A DNA stretch of 39,847 nucleotides from Bacteroidetes/Chlorobi group bacterium MS-B_bin-24 (GTDB lineage: Bacteria > Bacteroidota > Ignavibacteria > Kapaibacteriales > UBA2268), in contig RCNO01000021.1 in NCBI GenBank assembly GCA_003731685.1, positions 2,808 through 42,654 of the forward strand, written 5' to 3'. Below the pieces are notes generated by a model. The model saw only the letters and a list, made by a program, of their open reading frames with translations, was not told the DNA's origin and ran no database searches. Below, piece by piece: positions 24,484 through 33,795 of this stretch. The position numbers and the translations under genes are program-made. Each line of letters begins with the position of its first letter. The first letter of the stretch is position 1.

Positions 24484-25542
24484 ATGAAACGAATTCTTGT
24501 CACAGGAGGGTGTGGTTTCATAGGTACAAATTTCATCAAGTTCCTCTTCAACAATGTTTCAGGAGAACATACTGTTGTAAATGTCGACAAATTAACCTAT
24601 GCAGCCAACCCCGAAAATTTAATGGATATTGAGCAGAATTTACCGACTCGCTATTTCTTCGAAAAAGCAGACATTTCCGATATTGAAAAAATCGAAAAGA
24701 TAATCGACAAATACGAAATTGATACAATTGTCAACTTCGCAGCAGAGTCCCACGTCGACCGCTCAATTATTGGTCCACAAGATTTTATTCAAACAAATAT
24801 AATTGGAACATTTTGCCTACTGGAGTTAGTAAGAAAATTCCAAAAGATGGGCAAAGAAATTCGTTTCCACCAAGTTAGCACCGACGAAGTCTATGGTTCG
24901 CTCCAAGGAAGCGAATTTTTCAGCGAAACCGCTCCATATAATCCCAGTAGCCCATATTCTGCTTCCAAAGCCTCTGCCGACCTTCTCGTTAAATCCTATG
25001 TCAACACTTACAAAATACCCGCAACAATCTCTTTATGTTCAAATAATTACGGACCATACCAATTCCCCGAAAAACTTATCCCCCTAATGATTTTGAATAT
25101 GCTCGAAGGGAAAGAACTGCCAGTTTATGGCGACGGGCTCCATATTCGAGACTGGTTGTTCGTCGAAGACCATTGTTCTGCAATTTGGATGATTTTGCAG
25201 GAAGGCAAAATTGGTGAATCATACAACATTGGTGGAAACAACCAATGGGAAAATCTAAAACTTATACAATTTCTGGCAACAATTCTGGCTGAAAAAACTG
25301 GCAGAAACATCGAAGATTTTACCAAACTAATACGATTTGTAAAGGACCGACCCGGACACGACCGCCGTTATGCAATAAATAGCGACAAAATCAGAAATGA
25401 ACTTAGATGGAAAGAATCGTTCGACTTCACCACAGGCTTGCGATTAACCGTCGACTGGTACCTGAATAATCTCGATTGGGTCGAGAAAGTTCGCTCTGGG
25501 GACTATCTAAAATGGATTGAAATCAATTATAGGAATAGATAA
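24484..25542 (+). CDS. rfbB: dTDP-glucose 4,6-dehydratase
   Basis: The 352-residue short-chain dehydrogenase begins with the NAD site GGCGFIGTNFIKFL. It carries FAAESHVDRSI, HQVSTDEVYGSL and the catalytic YSASKAS, followed by NNYGPYQFPEKLIPLMI, all standard for RmlB. It converts dTDP-glucose to dTDP-4-keto-6-deoxyglucose. Its stop overlaps the rfbD ATG by 1 nt (TAATG), so the two are translationally coupled. No rfbA thymidylyltransferase accompanies it. Confidence 0.96.
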   Translation: MKRILVTGGCGFIGTNFIKFLFNNVSGEHTVVNVDKLTYAANPENLMDIEQNLPTRYFFEKADISDIEKIEKIIDKYEIDTIVNFAAESHVDRSIIGPQDFIQTNIIGTFCLLELVRKFQKMGKEIRFHQVSTDEVYGSLQGSEFFSETAPYNPSSPYSASKASADLLVKSYVNTYKIPATISLCSNNYGPYQFPEKLIPLMILNMLEGKELPVYGDGLHIRDWLFVEDHCSAIWMILQEGKIGESYNIGGNNQWENLKLIQFLATILAEKTGRNIEDFTKLIRFVKDRPGHDRRYAINSDKIRNELRWKESFDFTTGLRLTVDWYLNNLDWVEKVRSGDYLKWIEINYRNR

Positions 25543-26384
25543 TGAAATTCCTACTAATAGGAAGATTAGGTCAACTTGGTAATGAGTTCAAGCATTACTT
25601 CCAAAAAAATAATATCGAATTTTACGAAACCGACTTGCCCACTCTCGATGTTTTTAATCTCGATGATGTTTTGGAAATCTTTTCGAACATTAAACCAGAA
25701 ATTGTAATAAATTGTTCAGCATACAATTTTGTTGACCGAGCCGAAGAAGACCGATGGAATCCGATAAAGGTTAACACAATAGGGGTGAAAAATCTTGCTT
25801 ATGCCTGCGAAAAATACGATTCCTTTTTGGTTCATTTTAGTACGGATTATGTTTTCGATGGAGAAAAGCCAACCCAGTATACCGAAGAAGACGAACCCAA
25901 CCCGATTAACTTCTATGGATTGAGCAAATATCTTGGCGAGCAAGCAATTTCCGATATTTTAGATTCCTACCTGATTTTCCGTGTTAGCTGGCTCTATGGT
26001 TATGGCACCCAGAACTTTATCGTCAAGTTCTTGCATTGGGTCGAAGACACTGATATTGTCCGGATTGCAATCGATGAAGTTTCGGTTCCTACATCTACCT
26101 TTACAGTTGTCGACGCTGTAATGAAATCTCTCGACGAAGGTCTGTGTGGACTTTATCATTTAACAAATTCAGGATTCGCTTCACGCTATGAGTGGGCTTT
26201 GGAGATAAAGAAGAATCTCGGATTGCGAATCAACATAGTTCCCGTAAATTCCGAAGAATTCCATTTGCCAGCCCGCCGTCCCAAATTTTCCGCAATGAGC
26301 AATCAAAAAATCTCCTCCGATTTAAATATCGAAATTCCCTCGTGGCGAGAGGAACTCGAAAGATTTTTGAACTGCTGTAAGTAA
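25542..26384 (+). CDS. rfbD: dTDP-4-dehydrorhamnose reductase
   Basis: The 280-residue protein starts with the Rossmann motif MKFLLIGRLGQLGNEF and has VINCSAYNFVDRAEEDRW, HFSTDYVFDGEKP and catalytic YGLSKYLGEQ, the RmlD hallmarks. The C-terminal RRPKFSAMSNQKI also matches the family. It reduces the 4-keto group with NAD(P)H to complete dTDP-L-rhamnose. A 98-bp gap without clear signals follows. Confidence 0.94.
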   Translation: MKFLLIGRLGQLGNEFKHYFQKNNIEFYETDLPTLDVFNLDDVLEIFSNIKPEIVINCSAYNFVDRAEEDRWNPIKVNTIGVKNLAYACEKYDSFLVHFSTDYVFDGEKPTQYTEEDEPNPINFYGLSKYLGEQAISDILDSYLIFRVSWLYGYGTQNFIVKFLHWVEDTDIVRIAIDEVSVPTSTFTVVDAVMKSLDEGLCGLYHLTNSGFASRYEWALEIKKNLGLRINIVPVNSEEFHLPARRPKFSAMSNQKISSDLNIEIPSWREELERFLNCCK

Positions 26385-26482
26385 TCAAATCCTCGTTTAC
26401 TGGAACGCCTTAAACGCAATCCAATGTTTCGAGTTCTTAATACCTTGTTTTTGCTTAATTTTACTTTTTTTGTTTTGAGTAA

Positions 26483-27460
26483 ATGAGCAAAATCGAAGTA
26501 GTTAATTTTGAACCAAAGTATAGGCAAATCTGGGACGATTTTGTCGAAAAGTCGAATAACGGAACACTTTTCCATTTACAATCTTTTTTGGATTATCACC
26601 CTGCGGGCAAATTTAATTTCCATCATTTAATGTTTTTCGAAAACCAGAAACTTCTTGCTGTTCTGCCCGGTGGAATTGTCGACAATAACATTTTCTGGTC
26701 GCCAGTTGGGGCAAGTTATGGCTCATTGGTAACCGAAGCCCTACCTTTCGAAAAGGCTTTGCAACTTGTAGACACAATGATGGAATATTTCGACAACGCT
26801 GGCTTTAAAGAGATTTTCTTAATCCCGCCCCCGATAATTTACAACAAAGTAATCACGCAAAATATTGAATATGCGATGCTTTACAGGAAGTTCGATTTCG
26901 AACTTCATTATATCAGCCATGCTATAAATCTTCGCTTTAACGGCGATTTCTTGTCTTCGTTCGATAAAACTGCAAGGAAAACAATTCGCAAAATCTTCCT
27001 CGAAGGTAAAATCAAAATCGAGCCAAGCGACGATTACCAAACCTTTAATGAAATACTCTTGAAAAATAAGGCAAAACACAATGCCCGCCCCACCCACTCA
27101 TTGGAAGATATGATTAGACTATCGAAACTTTTGCCCGATAAAGTTCGACTTAATATGGTATATTACGAAAACAAAGCAATTGCAGGTTCGTGGCTGTTCC
27201 TGTGCAATTCCAAAGTAGTACTTTGCTTCTACAATATGCTTCTCTACGAATATGAACACCTTAAACCTGTTTATTTAATTATGTACGAAACAGTTCGTTG
27301 GGCAATCGAAAACGGCTATGAATGGGTCGATATTGGTGTCTCGCAGGACACTAAGGCTGCGGACCCAATGACCCCAGCAATAAGTTTAATCAACTTCAAA
27401 GAGCGGTTTAATTCGCACGGCATCTTGAGAAGCACATACCACTACAAGTTCCGCGATTAA
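26483..27460 (+). CDS. FemAB/GNAT-like acyltransferase
   Basis: The 325-residue protein resembles FemAB-related double-GNAT proteins of exopolysaccharide loci. It has NGTLFHLQSFLDYHPAGKF near the N-terminus, a central TARKTIRKIFLEGKIKIE helix pair, and a C-terminal GNAT-like half with KAIAGSWLFLCNSKVVLCFYN and AIENGYEWVDIGVSQDT. Gram-positive FemAB transfers aminoacyl groups to lipid II; relatives outside Firmicutes are thought to acylate surface glycans or lipid carriers. It sits between the rhamnose genes and a glycosyltransferase gene 1 nt downstream, which favours a polysaccharide-modifying role. Confidence 0.72.
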   Translation: MSKIEVVNFEPKYRQIWDDFVEKSNNGTLFHLQSFLDYHPAGKFNFHHLMFFENQKLLAVLPGGIVDNNIFWSPVGASYGSLVTEALPFEKALQLVDTMMEYFDNAGFKEIFLIPPPIIYNKVITQNIEYAMLYRKFDFELHYISHAINLRFNGDFLSSFDKTARKTIRKIFLEGKIKIEPSDDYQTFNEILLKNKAKHNARPTHSLEDMIRLSKLLPDKVRLNMVYYENKAIAGSWLFLCNSKVVLCFYNMLLYEYEHLKPVYLIMYETVRWAIENGYEWVDIGVSQDTKAADPMTPAISLINFKERFNSHGILRSTYHYKFRD

Positions 27461-27461
27461 T

Positions 27462-28574
27462 ATGGACACAATCCGAGTTGATGTTCTTATCGTTGCTCTT
27501 AACAAAATTGAATTCGACGCCCGATTAACAAATTTTATAAACACCTTGTCTTCCAACAAATTTTCGATTGCCACTGTAACTTTGGATACAACTTATTCAT
27601 TGAATGTAATTTATTCAATCGGAATTGAACTCAACGAAAAGCTTAAAACAATTGAAAAAGCTTTGCTTTTCAACCGAAAAGCTTCGAAGTATTTTCATAA
27701 AATCATCCCACGATTTGTTCTCTGTTCCGATGTTTATTCTTTACCAGCGGGGAAATATTTCAAACAAAAGCACAATAGCCAGATAATTTACGATTCACGG
27801 GAAATTTACTCCGCATTAGCTTCCCTTCGCTCGAAAAAGTTCAAACAATTTATTTTAAAAACTTTCGAGAGCTATTTCGTGAAGTTTGTGGATAAAATCA
27901 TTGTAACGGGCGAACTCGATAAAGAAATTCTTGGAAAATTATTTCCTACGAAATCATTTGTAGTGATAAAAAACTATCCGTCCAGTGCCATTTTTCAATT
28001 TCAGAATAAAATTAATATACGCAAAGAATTGAACTTGCCACAGAGCTCCATCCTAATGGTTTACCAAGGCGTATTGCTCGAAGGACGGGGAATTGAACTC
28101 GGCATACAAGCACTAAAGTATAATGAACAACTCCATTTCATTATCCTGGGGAGCGGTGGAATGGAAACAAAATATAAGGCTTCTGCCAAATTGCTTGGTG
28201 TTGATGATAGAACTCATTTCCTTGGCAGCGTTCCCTACCGCCAACTTTACGACTACACATCAGATTGCGATGTCGGGTTGTGTATTATCGAGCCACTTTC
28301 TCTTTCCTATCAGTTAGCTTTGCCCAATAAGCTCTTTGAATATTGCCATTCTGGTCTCCCCGTCATCGCAACCAAGCTTCCTGCAATCGAGGATGTCTTC
28401 AAAAAATTCTCGCTTGGAGAACTTGTTTCCACCGACATCTCCCCCGATGAACTTGCAGAAAAAGCAGTGCTACTTGCAGAGCGAAAATCAGAATTCATTC
28501 CTCAATTGAAAATGGCTTCGCAAACTTTCTCTTGGGAACAACAAGAGCAAACAATTCTGGGCATCTTCCAATGA
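27462..28574 (+). CDS. GT4-type glycosyltransferase
   Basis: The 370-residue GT-B protein has an N-terminal half with DVLIVALNKIEFDARL and YDSREIYSALASLRSKKF. The C-terminal half has YQGVLLEGRGIELGIQAL, HFLGSVPYRQLYDYTSDCDVGL and the donor-site segment LPNKLFEYCHSGLPVIATKLP with the conserved Glu. It is likely part of rhamnose-glycan assembly. It is immediately followed by the EamA transporter gene through an ATGA overlap. Confidence 0.88.
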   Translation: MDTIRVDVLIVALNKIEFDARLTNFINTLSSNKFSIATVTLDTTYSLNVIYSIGIELNEKLKTIEKALLFNRKASKYFHKIIPRFVLCSDVYSLPAGKYFKQKHNSQIIYDSREIYSALASLRSKKFKQFILKTFESYFVKFVDKIIVTGELDKEILGKLFPTKSFVVIKNYPSSAIFQFQNKINIRKELNLPQSSILMVYQGVLLEGRGIELGIQALKYNEQLHFIILGSGGMETKYKASAKLLGVDDRTHFLGSVPYRQLYDYTSDCDVGLCIIEPLSLSYQLALPNKLFEYCHSGLPVIATKLPAIEDVFKKFSLGELVSTDISPDELAEKAVLLAERKSEFIPQLKMASQTFSWEQQEQTILGIFQ

Positions 28575-29458
28575 TTTATCTCCTTCTAATTTTCCAGCAA
28601 TTCATTGCTTCGACAACGCACATCTTTGCCAAAAACTTAACATTCGAGCTACCTCCGGGCGTAATTCTGCTTCTACGAAGCTTTTTTGCTGTGCTTTTCT
28701 TTATCCTTTTACTCATACTCCGAAAACAAAAGCTATTTGTAATCCAACGTGAAGACTTTTACAAGTTCGTTGTCTTAGGGATTCTAAACATTCCGTTGAA
28801 CCAATATTTATTTTTTGTAAGCATAAAATTCACAACTGCACCAAACGTTGCCCTCGCTTACGCATTGAGTCCGATATTTATTTTGATTATTGCAGTGGCT
28901 TTTTTTCGGGAAAAAGCCGATTTAATTAAACTCATTGGAATAATTGTTGCATTCTTTGGTATATCGATAATTCTCATTGAAAAAGGAGTTTCGTTCAAGA
29001 GCGAATATTTTGTCGGGAATCTTCTTGCCCTTGTGGCAAGCATCTGCTGGGCATTATATTCAACTTACGGGAAAAATTTGATAAAAAAATATGGAAGCAT
29101 CTATACAACCGCAATGGCAATGACTTTTGGTTTTATCCTTTACTTGCCAATTTCACTTGTCCAAGAGGATTTTGTGAAATTAAACATTGTTCATCTTGTG
29201 CATCTTGCACAAATTCTTTACCTTGCATTGATGACCTCTGGCTTGGCATATTTGATTTGGTACCATGCATTGAAAAGGCTGCCTGCAAGCAATGTTGGTG
29301 TTTTCAACAACTTACAACCAGTTTTCACTACCATTTTGGCAGTGATATTTTTCCAACAAAAAATTTCGGCAACCTACATCGTTGGCGGTTTGATGGTAAT
29401 CATTGGCGTTATTTTGACCCAAAGGAACCACGCTGACGAAGAATCTCGTAAAGAATAA
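28571..29458 (+). CDS. EamA/DMT-superfamily transporter
   Basis: The start is moved to ATG 28571 (MIYLLLIFQQFIAS), which overlaps the glycosyltransferase stop as ATGA; the ORF-track start lies 13 codons inside the upstream gene. The 295-residue protein has about ten hydrophobic helices in two EamA repeats, e.g. LLLRSFFAVLFFILLLIL and LPASNVGVFNNLQPVFTTIL. DMT proteins export metabolites, and some transport glycolipid or sugar-phosphate compounds. The position in a glycan locus suggests transport of a lipid-linked or nucleotide-sugar intermediate, but that is inferred. Its last 50 bp overlap rlmB on the opposite strand. Confidence 0.85.
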   Translation: MIYLLLIFQQFIASTTHIFAKNLTFELPPGVILLLRSFFAVLFFILLLILRKQKLFVIQREDFYKFVVLGILNIPLNQYLFFVSIKFTTAPNVALAYALSPIFILIIAVAFFREKADLIKLIGIIVAFFGISIILIEKGVSFKSEYFVGNLLALVASICWALYSTYGKNLIKKYGSIYTTAMAMTFGFILYLPISLVQEDFVKLNIVHLVHLAQILYLALMTSGLAYLIWYHALKRLPASNVGVFNNLQPVFTTILAVIFFQQKISATYIVGGLMVIIGVILTQRNHADEESRKE

Positions 29459-30179
29459 TTCCAGCCGAAACCGAGGCGTTCAAAGACTCTACTTTGCCGA
29501 AAACCGGAATTTCAACAATGTAATCGCAATGTTTTAATACACTTTTGCTAAGCCCTTTCCCTTCGCTCCCAATAGCAACAACTATGGGTTGGTCGTAAAT
29601 CCCTTCGGTATAGATTCTACCACCTGTTGGTGCAGTTCCAACAATCCAAAAGCCTTTGGACTTCAAAAACTCCAATGCTTGGGAAGAACTGCTTACCCTT
29701 GCTACTGGTATGTTCAAAATCCCGCCAGCACTGGCTTTGATGACCGTGGCATTAACAGGTGCGGTTTCCTTTGTGGTCATAACCAATCCACCAACGCCCG
29801 CACATTCCGATGTCCGGGCAATGGCTCCAAGATTCTGCGGGTCCTGAATTCTGTCCAAAAACACCAGTACAGGATTATCTTGCCGCGAAAAAGCAATCTG
29901 GACAAGTTCTTCAAGTTCAAGATAATTTATTGGACTTATTAGAGCAATAACTCCTTGAGTATCTTCGCTCCTTACAAGTTCTTGTTCAAGACGATTGAAA
30001 TTCGTCTTTTCCAGCATCGAAACAGGAACATTGTTCTTTCGTGCAATCTGCACAATTCGGTCAATTTGATAGCCTTTCGAGCCAAACCGAATGTAAATTT
30101 TTTCAATCTTGATATTCCCAAGCCGTAAAGCTTCGACAACTGGATTTCTGCCGTAAATAATATCGGTCTTAATTTCCAT
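29409..30179 (-). CDS. rlmB: 23S rRNA guanosine-2'-O-methyltransferase RlmB (TrmH family)
   Basis: The 256-residue protein has the RlmB N-terminal substrate-binding domain (IIYGRNPVVEALRLGNIKIE) and a C-terminal SPOUT knotted domain. The SPOUT motifs are FLDRIQDPQNLGAIARTSEC (motif 1), VVAIGSEGKGLSKSVL (motif 2) and VESLNASVSAGIILYEILRQ (motif 3). It would methylate a guanosine of 23S rRNA using SAM. Its 5' end overlaps the preceding methyltransferase by 11 bp and its 3' end overlaps the convergent EamA gene by 50 bp, so both ends are compressed. Confidence 0.92.
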   Translation of the reverse strand: MEIKTDIIYGRNPVVEALRLGNIKIEKIYIRFGSKGYQIDRIVQIARKNNVPVSMLEKTNFNRLEQELVRSEDTQGVIALISPINYLELEELVQIAFSRQDNPVLVFLDRIQDPQNLGAIARTSECAGVGGLVMTTKETAPVNATVIKASAGGILNIPVARVSSSSQALEFLKSKGFWIVGTAPTGGRIYTEGIYDQPIVVAIGSEGKGLSKSVLKHCDYIVEIPVFGKVESLNASVSAGIILYEILRQRGSFGSK

Positions 30180-31005
30180 ATTTTCGCTTTTTTTTCAACA
30201 AATACGAGGCTTCGGATGCAAAAATTTCCTTTGCCAAATTGAAATTGATAAATCTTGGTATTTCTACCGAATTTAACCCAAATTTATATTTATACACAGG
30301 ACGTATCAAAAAATACCGCTCATCAACAATTTCAAATGCAGTTGTGGAAACGATGTCCATAAATTTCTTTATGGTTAAGTTGATGGATTTCAAACGGCGA
30401 ACTTCCTCGGCGTCTGCCGGTCTGCCGTTTTTAATCACAAGATGAAAAAGTTTGCGTGGCATCCAATGAATATATGGGATTTTGCTGGCGAAATTCCCAA
30501 GTTGATGTTGATGCCCGCCAAATGGTGAATAATATGGCGGAAAAGTTACATACAAATAACCATCATCGTTCAGAAGTTCAGAAATCCGTCGCAATGCTAA
30601 TGATGGATTATCCAGATGTTCTATTACATCTCGCAGCAACACTAAGTCGAATTTTCCTTGCCAGTTAGGAGGTATTGGGTCGTTTAAAATATCGTGCCTT
30701 TGAAAATCAATATTAAAAGCAAACTCATCGGCAATTCTTTTGCCCGCCTGCAAACGACTTTCGGCAATATCTGTTGCTAAGCATACTTCGGCAGATTCTT
30801 GTGCAAAAGCGAAAAGAACACCGCCTTCGGCGCTGCCAATTTCGCAAATTGCTTTTCCAGCAATTCGTATTCCCAACGATTTCAAGTAGGGAATTATATA
30901 ATCCAAAGCAAGTTGATACTGGTATTTCCAAAAATAGGAATTATACCAGCTCAAACCCATTTCGTCTATTTTCTTTAAAACTTCTTCTTTTTTCAATTTT
31001 TCCAA
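30169..31005 (-). CDS. Class I SAM-dependent methyltransferase
   Basis: The 278-residue protein has SAM motif I at AICEIGSAEGGVLFAF and the downstream motif DLVLLRDVIEHLDNPSLALR, followed by GYLYVTFPPYYSPFGGHQHQ. The latter phrase is typical of methyltransferases acting on sugars or lipid-linked glycans, often near polysaccharide genes, and less like rRNA enzymes. It shares 11 bp with rlmB and lies divergent to a glycosyltransferase gene 57 bp away. Substrate cannot be decided. Confidence 0.83.
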   Translation of the reverse strand: MEKLKKEEVLKKIDEMGLSWYNSYFWKYQYQLALDYIIPYLKSLGIRIAGKAICEIGSAEGGVLFAFAQESAEVCLATDIAESRLQAGKRIADEFAFNIDFQRHDILNDPIPPNWQGKFDLVLLRDVIEHLDNPSLALRRISELLNDDGYLYVTFPPYYSPFGGHQHQLGNFASKIPYIHWMPRKLFHLVIKNGRPADAEEVRRLKSINLTIKKFMDIVSTTAFEIVDERYFLIRPVYKYKFGLNSVEIPRFINFNLAKEIFASEASYLLKKKRKYGN

Positions 31006-31062
31006 ATTTTATAACTTAAATTTTTTAAATTAACGACTTTATTGATGTAAAATTTTGAGAAT

Positions 31063-32208
31063 ATGAAAATTGCATATTTATCGACTTTTTATCCGTTTCG
31101 GGGTGGCATTGCCCAATTTAACGCTCGTTTGCTGAAAGCCCTTTCTCGCTATGCAGAAGTCACAGCATTCACTTTTAAGCGGCAATATCCATCCTTGCTT
31201 TTTCCGGGCAAAAGCCAGTACGTCCAAGAAGGAGATAACCCCGAAAAAGTCAATTCAATCCCGCTTCTGGATACAATCAATCCTTTTTCATACTTTAAAA
31301 CGGCTAAAATAATCAGAAAATATAATCCAGACATAACCATTACAAAATATTGGATGCCTTTTTTCGCTCCTTCGCTTGGTTATGTCCTACGGAAATTAAA
31401 GAAAACATCTTTCAATGTCTCAATTCTCGATAATGTTGAACCTCACGAGAATTTCCCCTTTTCACGCACTCTGACGAAATTCTTTTTGACTCAAAACCAT
31501 TTGCTAATTGTGATGAGCGAGGCAGTTGAAAAAGATTTGCTGAAAATTTTCCCCGAAGCACGATACATCCGCTTGCAACATGCTTTGTACGACAATTTTG
31601 GCAATAAAGTCGACAAACAAGAAGCAAGAATTCAACTTGGCTTGCCTTTGGACAAAAAAATCTTGCTGTCTTTTGGATTCATTCGGGAGTACAAAGGTCT
31701 CGATATCCTCTTGGAATCGCTTTCTCTTCTTCCCAATGAGTACCATCTGGTTGTTGCTGGCGAACCTTATACCAATTTTGAAAAGTATAGCAAAATAATT
31801 CAAAGCAATAACTTAAGCGAAAGGATTAGTTTGTTCGTGCGATTCATTGCCGAGCAGGAAGTGCCATTATTCTTCTCTTCGGCTGATGTTTGCGTTTTGC
31901 CTTACAAGTCTGCAACACAAAGTGGGATTGTTGGCATTGCTTACAACTTCGATTTGCCTGTTATTGCTTCTTCTGCTGGGGGGCTTGCAGAAATGATTAC
32001 ACCTTTTGGTTCAGGTTTGGTTGTTGAAAAATGCACTCCTCAAAACCTCGCAAATGCTATCGTTCGATTTTTTTCGATGGACAGAGAAAATTTTATCTCT
32101 GGAATTAACAAGTACAAAGCAATTGCTAACTGGGACTACTTTGCCAAAAAGATAATTGACGAGTATAATTTTTTCGTTTCGAGCAAAACTAAATCGAACT
32201 TCGCATAA
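31063..32208 (+). CDS. GT4-type glycosyltransferase
   Basis: The 381-residue protein begins MKIAYLSTFYPFRGGIAQFN, the acceptor-domain start of GT4 enzymes. The C-terminal half has LLSFGFIREYKGLDILLESL (nucleotide-sugar domain start) and DVCVLPYKSATQSGIVGIAY with the loop normally carrying the EGfG-type donor site. It is encoded between methyltransferase and kdsD genes, so a role in lipopolysaccharide or another surface glycan is likely. Its last 20 bp overlap kdsD on the other strand. Confidence 0.88.
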   Translation: MKIAYLSTFYPFRGGIAQFNARLLKALSRYAEVTAFTFKRQYPSLLFPGKSQYVQEGDNPEKVNSIPLLDTINPFSYFKTAKIIRKYNPDITITKYWMPFFAPSLGYVLRKLKKTSFNVSILDNVEPHENFPFSRTLTKFFLTQNHLLIVMSEAVEKDLLKIFPEARYIRLQHALYDNFGNKVDKQEARIQLGLPLDKKILLSFGFIREYKGLDILLESLSLLPNEYHLVVAGEPYTNFEKYSKIIQSNNLSERISLFVRFIAEQEVPLFFSSADVCVLPYKSATQSGIVGIAYNFDLPVIASSAGGLAEMITPFGSGLVVEKCTPQNLANAIVRFFSMDRENFISGINKYKAIANWDYFAKKIIDEYNFFVSSKTKSNFA

Positions 32209-33166
32209 TATCGTGCAATCGAATCACACCAATACACTTATTTTCGTCATCGACAACAGGCAGAACATTTATCTGGCTCTCGCGTTGCTCCATCAAAGCC
32301 AAAGCCTCGCCCAATAGAGCGGAAGGATGCACTTTAACAGGATTCGGGGTCATCACATCCGAAACTTTCAGCTGATTTATGTCCTCGAACCTTTGGAGAG
32401 TTCGGCGAACATCCCCATCGGTTATAATGCCTTTTAATTTCTGATTGTCATCGACAACACAAACGCATCCAAGTTTCTTGTTAGTTATTTCAATCACTGC
32501 TTCACGGAAAGAATTTTCGGGCTTGATCAATGGTAAATGGTTATCCTTATGCATCACATCTTCGACACGAAGAATAAGGTTCCTCCCAAGCTGACCAAGA
32601 GGATGCTGTCGTGCAAAATCTTCGAGCGTAAAATTCTTCAACTTCATCAAGCAAGCTGCAAGCGCGTCGCCAACTGCAAGAGCAACCATTGCACTGGACG
32701 TTGGAACAATATTCAGTGGACAAGCCTCTCGCTCCACTTGGGCTATTATCGAAACATCCGACTCTTTGGCAAGAAACGAATTCGGATTACCAACGATAGA
32801 AATAATTTTAGCCCCTCGATTTTTCAAAAAAGGAACCAACTGGACAATTTCTTCGGTCGAGCCACTTTTAGAAAGCAAAATCACAAGGTCATCTTTCGAA
32901 ACTATACCAATGTCCCCATGCAAAGCATCGACCGAATGCATAAACACACAGGGGAAACCAATGCTCAACAATGTGCCCGCAATTTTTCGCCCGATGATTC
33001 CGCTTTTACCAATTCCCGAGACAATGATTTTCCGTGCATCGAGTATGTATTCAATAGCTCGAACAAAGCTCACGTCGAGCGATTTTTGCAGTTGAACAAG
33101 AGAATCAATTTCAATTTGCAAAGTTTCCCTTGCAAACTTTAAAATATCGTCTTTTGATATGTTCAT
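32189..33166 (-). CDS. kdsD: D-arabinose-5-phosphate isomerase (KpsF/GutQ family)
   Basis: The start is placed at ATG 33166 (MNISKDDILKF), after a GGAG site, 15 codons inside the ORF-track call. The 325-residue protein has an N-terminal SIS domain (IIVSGIGKSGIIGRKIAGT; LLSKSGSTEEIVQL) and two C-terminal CBS domains (LILRVEDVMHKDNHLPLI; LKVSDVMTPNPVKVH). It makes D-arabinose 5-phosphate from ribulose 5-phosphate, the first step to Kdo of lipid A cores. kdsC is also in this window. The gene is 13 bp after the HIT gene. Confidence 0.93.
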   Translation of the reverse strand: MNISKDDILKFARETLQIEIDSLVQLQKSLDVSFVRAIEYILDARKIIVSGIGKSGIIGRKIAGTLLSIGFPCVFMHSVDALHGDIGIVSKDDLVILLSKSGSTEEIVQLVPFLKNRGAKIISIVGNPNSFLAKESDVSIIAQVEREACPLNIVPTSSAMVALAVGDALAACLMKLKNFTLEDFARQHPLGQLGRNLILRVEDVMHKDNHLPLIKPENSFREAVIEITNKKLGCVCVVDDNQKLKGIITDGDVRRTLQRFEDINQLKVSDVMTPNPVKVHPSALLGEALALMEQRESQINVLPVVDDENKCIGVIRLHDIMRSSI

Positions 33167-33179
33167 AATCACTCCAGAA

Positions 33180-33524
33180 TTAACCTGGTGGCCAAGCAAA
33201 CTTCCGCCCACCGAGTAGATGCAAATGGAGATGATAAACAGCTTGTCCTGCGTCCTTGTTGCAGTTAATCACAAGACGGTAGCCCGAGTCGGCAACGTCA
33301 AAATCCCGAGCAAGTTTCTTTGCAACAACAAACAACTTGCCAATCAAAGGAGCATCTTCATCGGCAATATCATTTGAAGTTGGTATCTCCTTCTTTGGTA
33401 TTATCAAGATGTGAACTGGGGCTTGTGGTGCAATATCTTTAAATGCAAGAACTTCGTCATCTTCGTAAACAATTTCTGCTGGAATTTCCTTTTTGATGAT
33501 TTTGCCAAAAATTGTCTCGCCCAT
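33180..33524 (-). CDS. HIT family protein (HinT-like)
   Basis: The 114-residue protein starts [20 protein letters not shown] (ATG 33524; the ORF track extends 22 codons further with no family match). It contains [11 protein letters not shown] and the histidine triad [10 protein letters not shown]. HinT-type proteins hydrolyse adenosine phosphoramidates and acyl-adenylates in the cytoplasm. The C-terminus FAWPPG is the standard HinT end. A weak ribosome site (AAAGAATAACG) precedes it. Confidence 0.93.
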   Translation of the reverse strand: MGETIFGKIIKKEIPAEIVYEDDEVLAFKDIAPQAPVHILIIPKKEIPTSNDIADEDAPLIGKLFVVAKKLARDFDVADSGYRLVINCNKDAGQAVYHLHLHLLGGRKFAWPPG

Positions 33525-33690
33525 CGTTATTCTTTCTTTTTGAATTTGCAAATTAAAAAAACTTTGCGAAATAGAAATGTTTGGGAACATTTTTCATTAA
33601 AGTAGGGGCGAATAATTATTTGCACATAAAAAATAATAAATCATTATCTGGTGTTACTCGAAAACCAGATTTCCTGACTCAAACGGAATT

Positions 33691-33733
33691 CATTATAAAA
33701 AGACATCGGATGTTTTTTAAACATCCGATGTCT
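33691..33733 (-). terminator. Intrinsic terminator after tsaE
   Basis: A 15-bp perfect stem (33701-33715 with 33719-33733, core AGACATCGGATGT) and 3-nt loop is followed on the minus strand by TTTTTATAATG. It lies 63 bp after tsaE in a 271-bp intergenic region between tsaE and the HIT gene. That region also holds a smaller 7-bp hairpin at 33646-33670 and no gene I would support. Confidence 0.75.
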
Positions 33734-33795
33734 GGAAAAGTTTTTAGGTTCAATTCATCAATTACCCCAACAAGAGAGCAAATTATGATAAAATT

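Noticed and set aside
32537-33142. 201-aa plus-strand ORF opposite kdsD
   Set aside because: kdsD is certain from SIS and CBS motifs; the antisense frame has no recognisable features.
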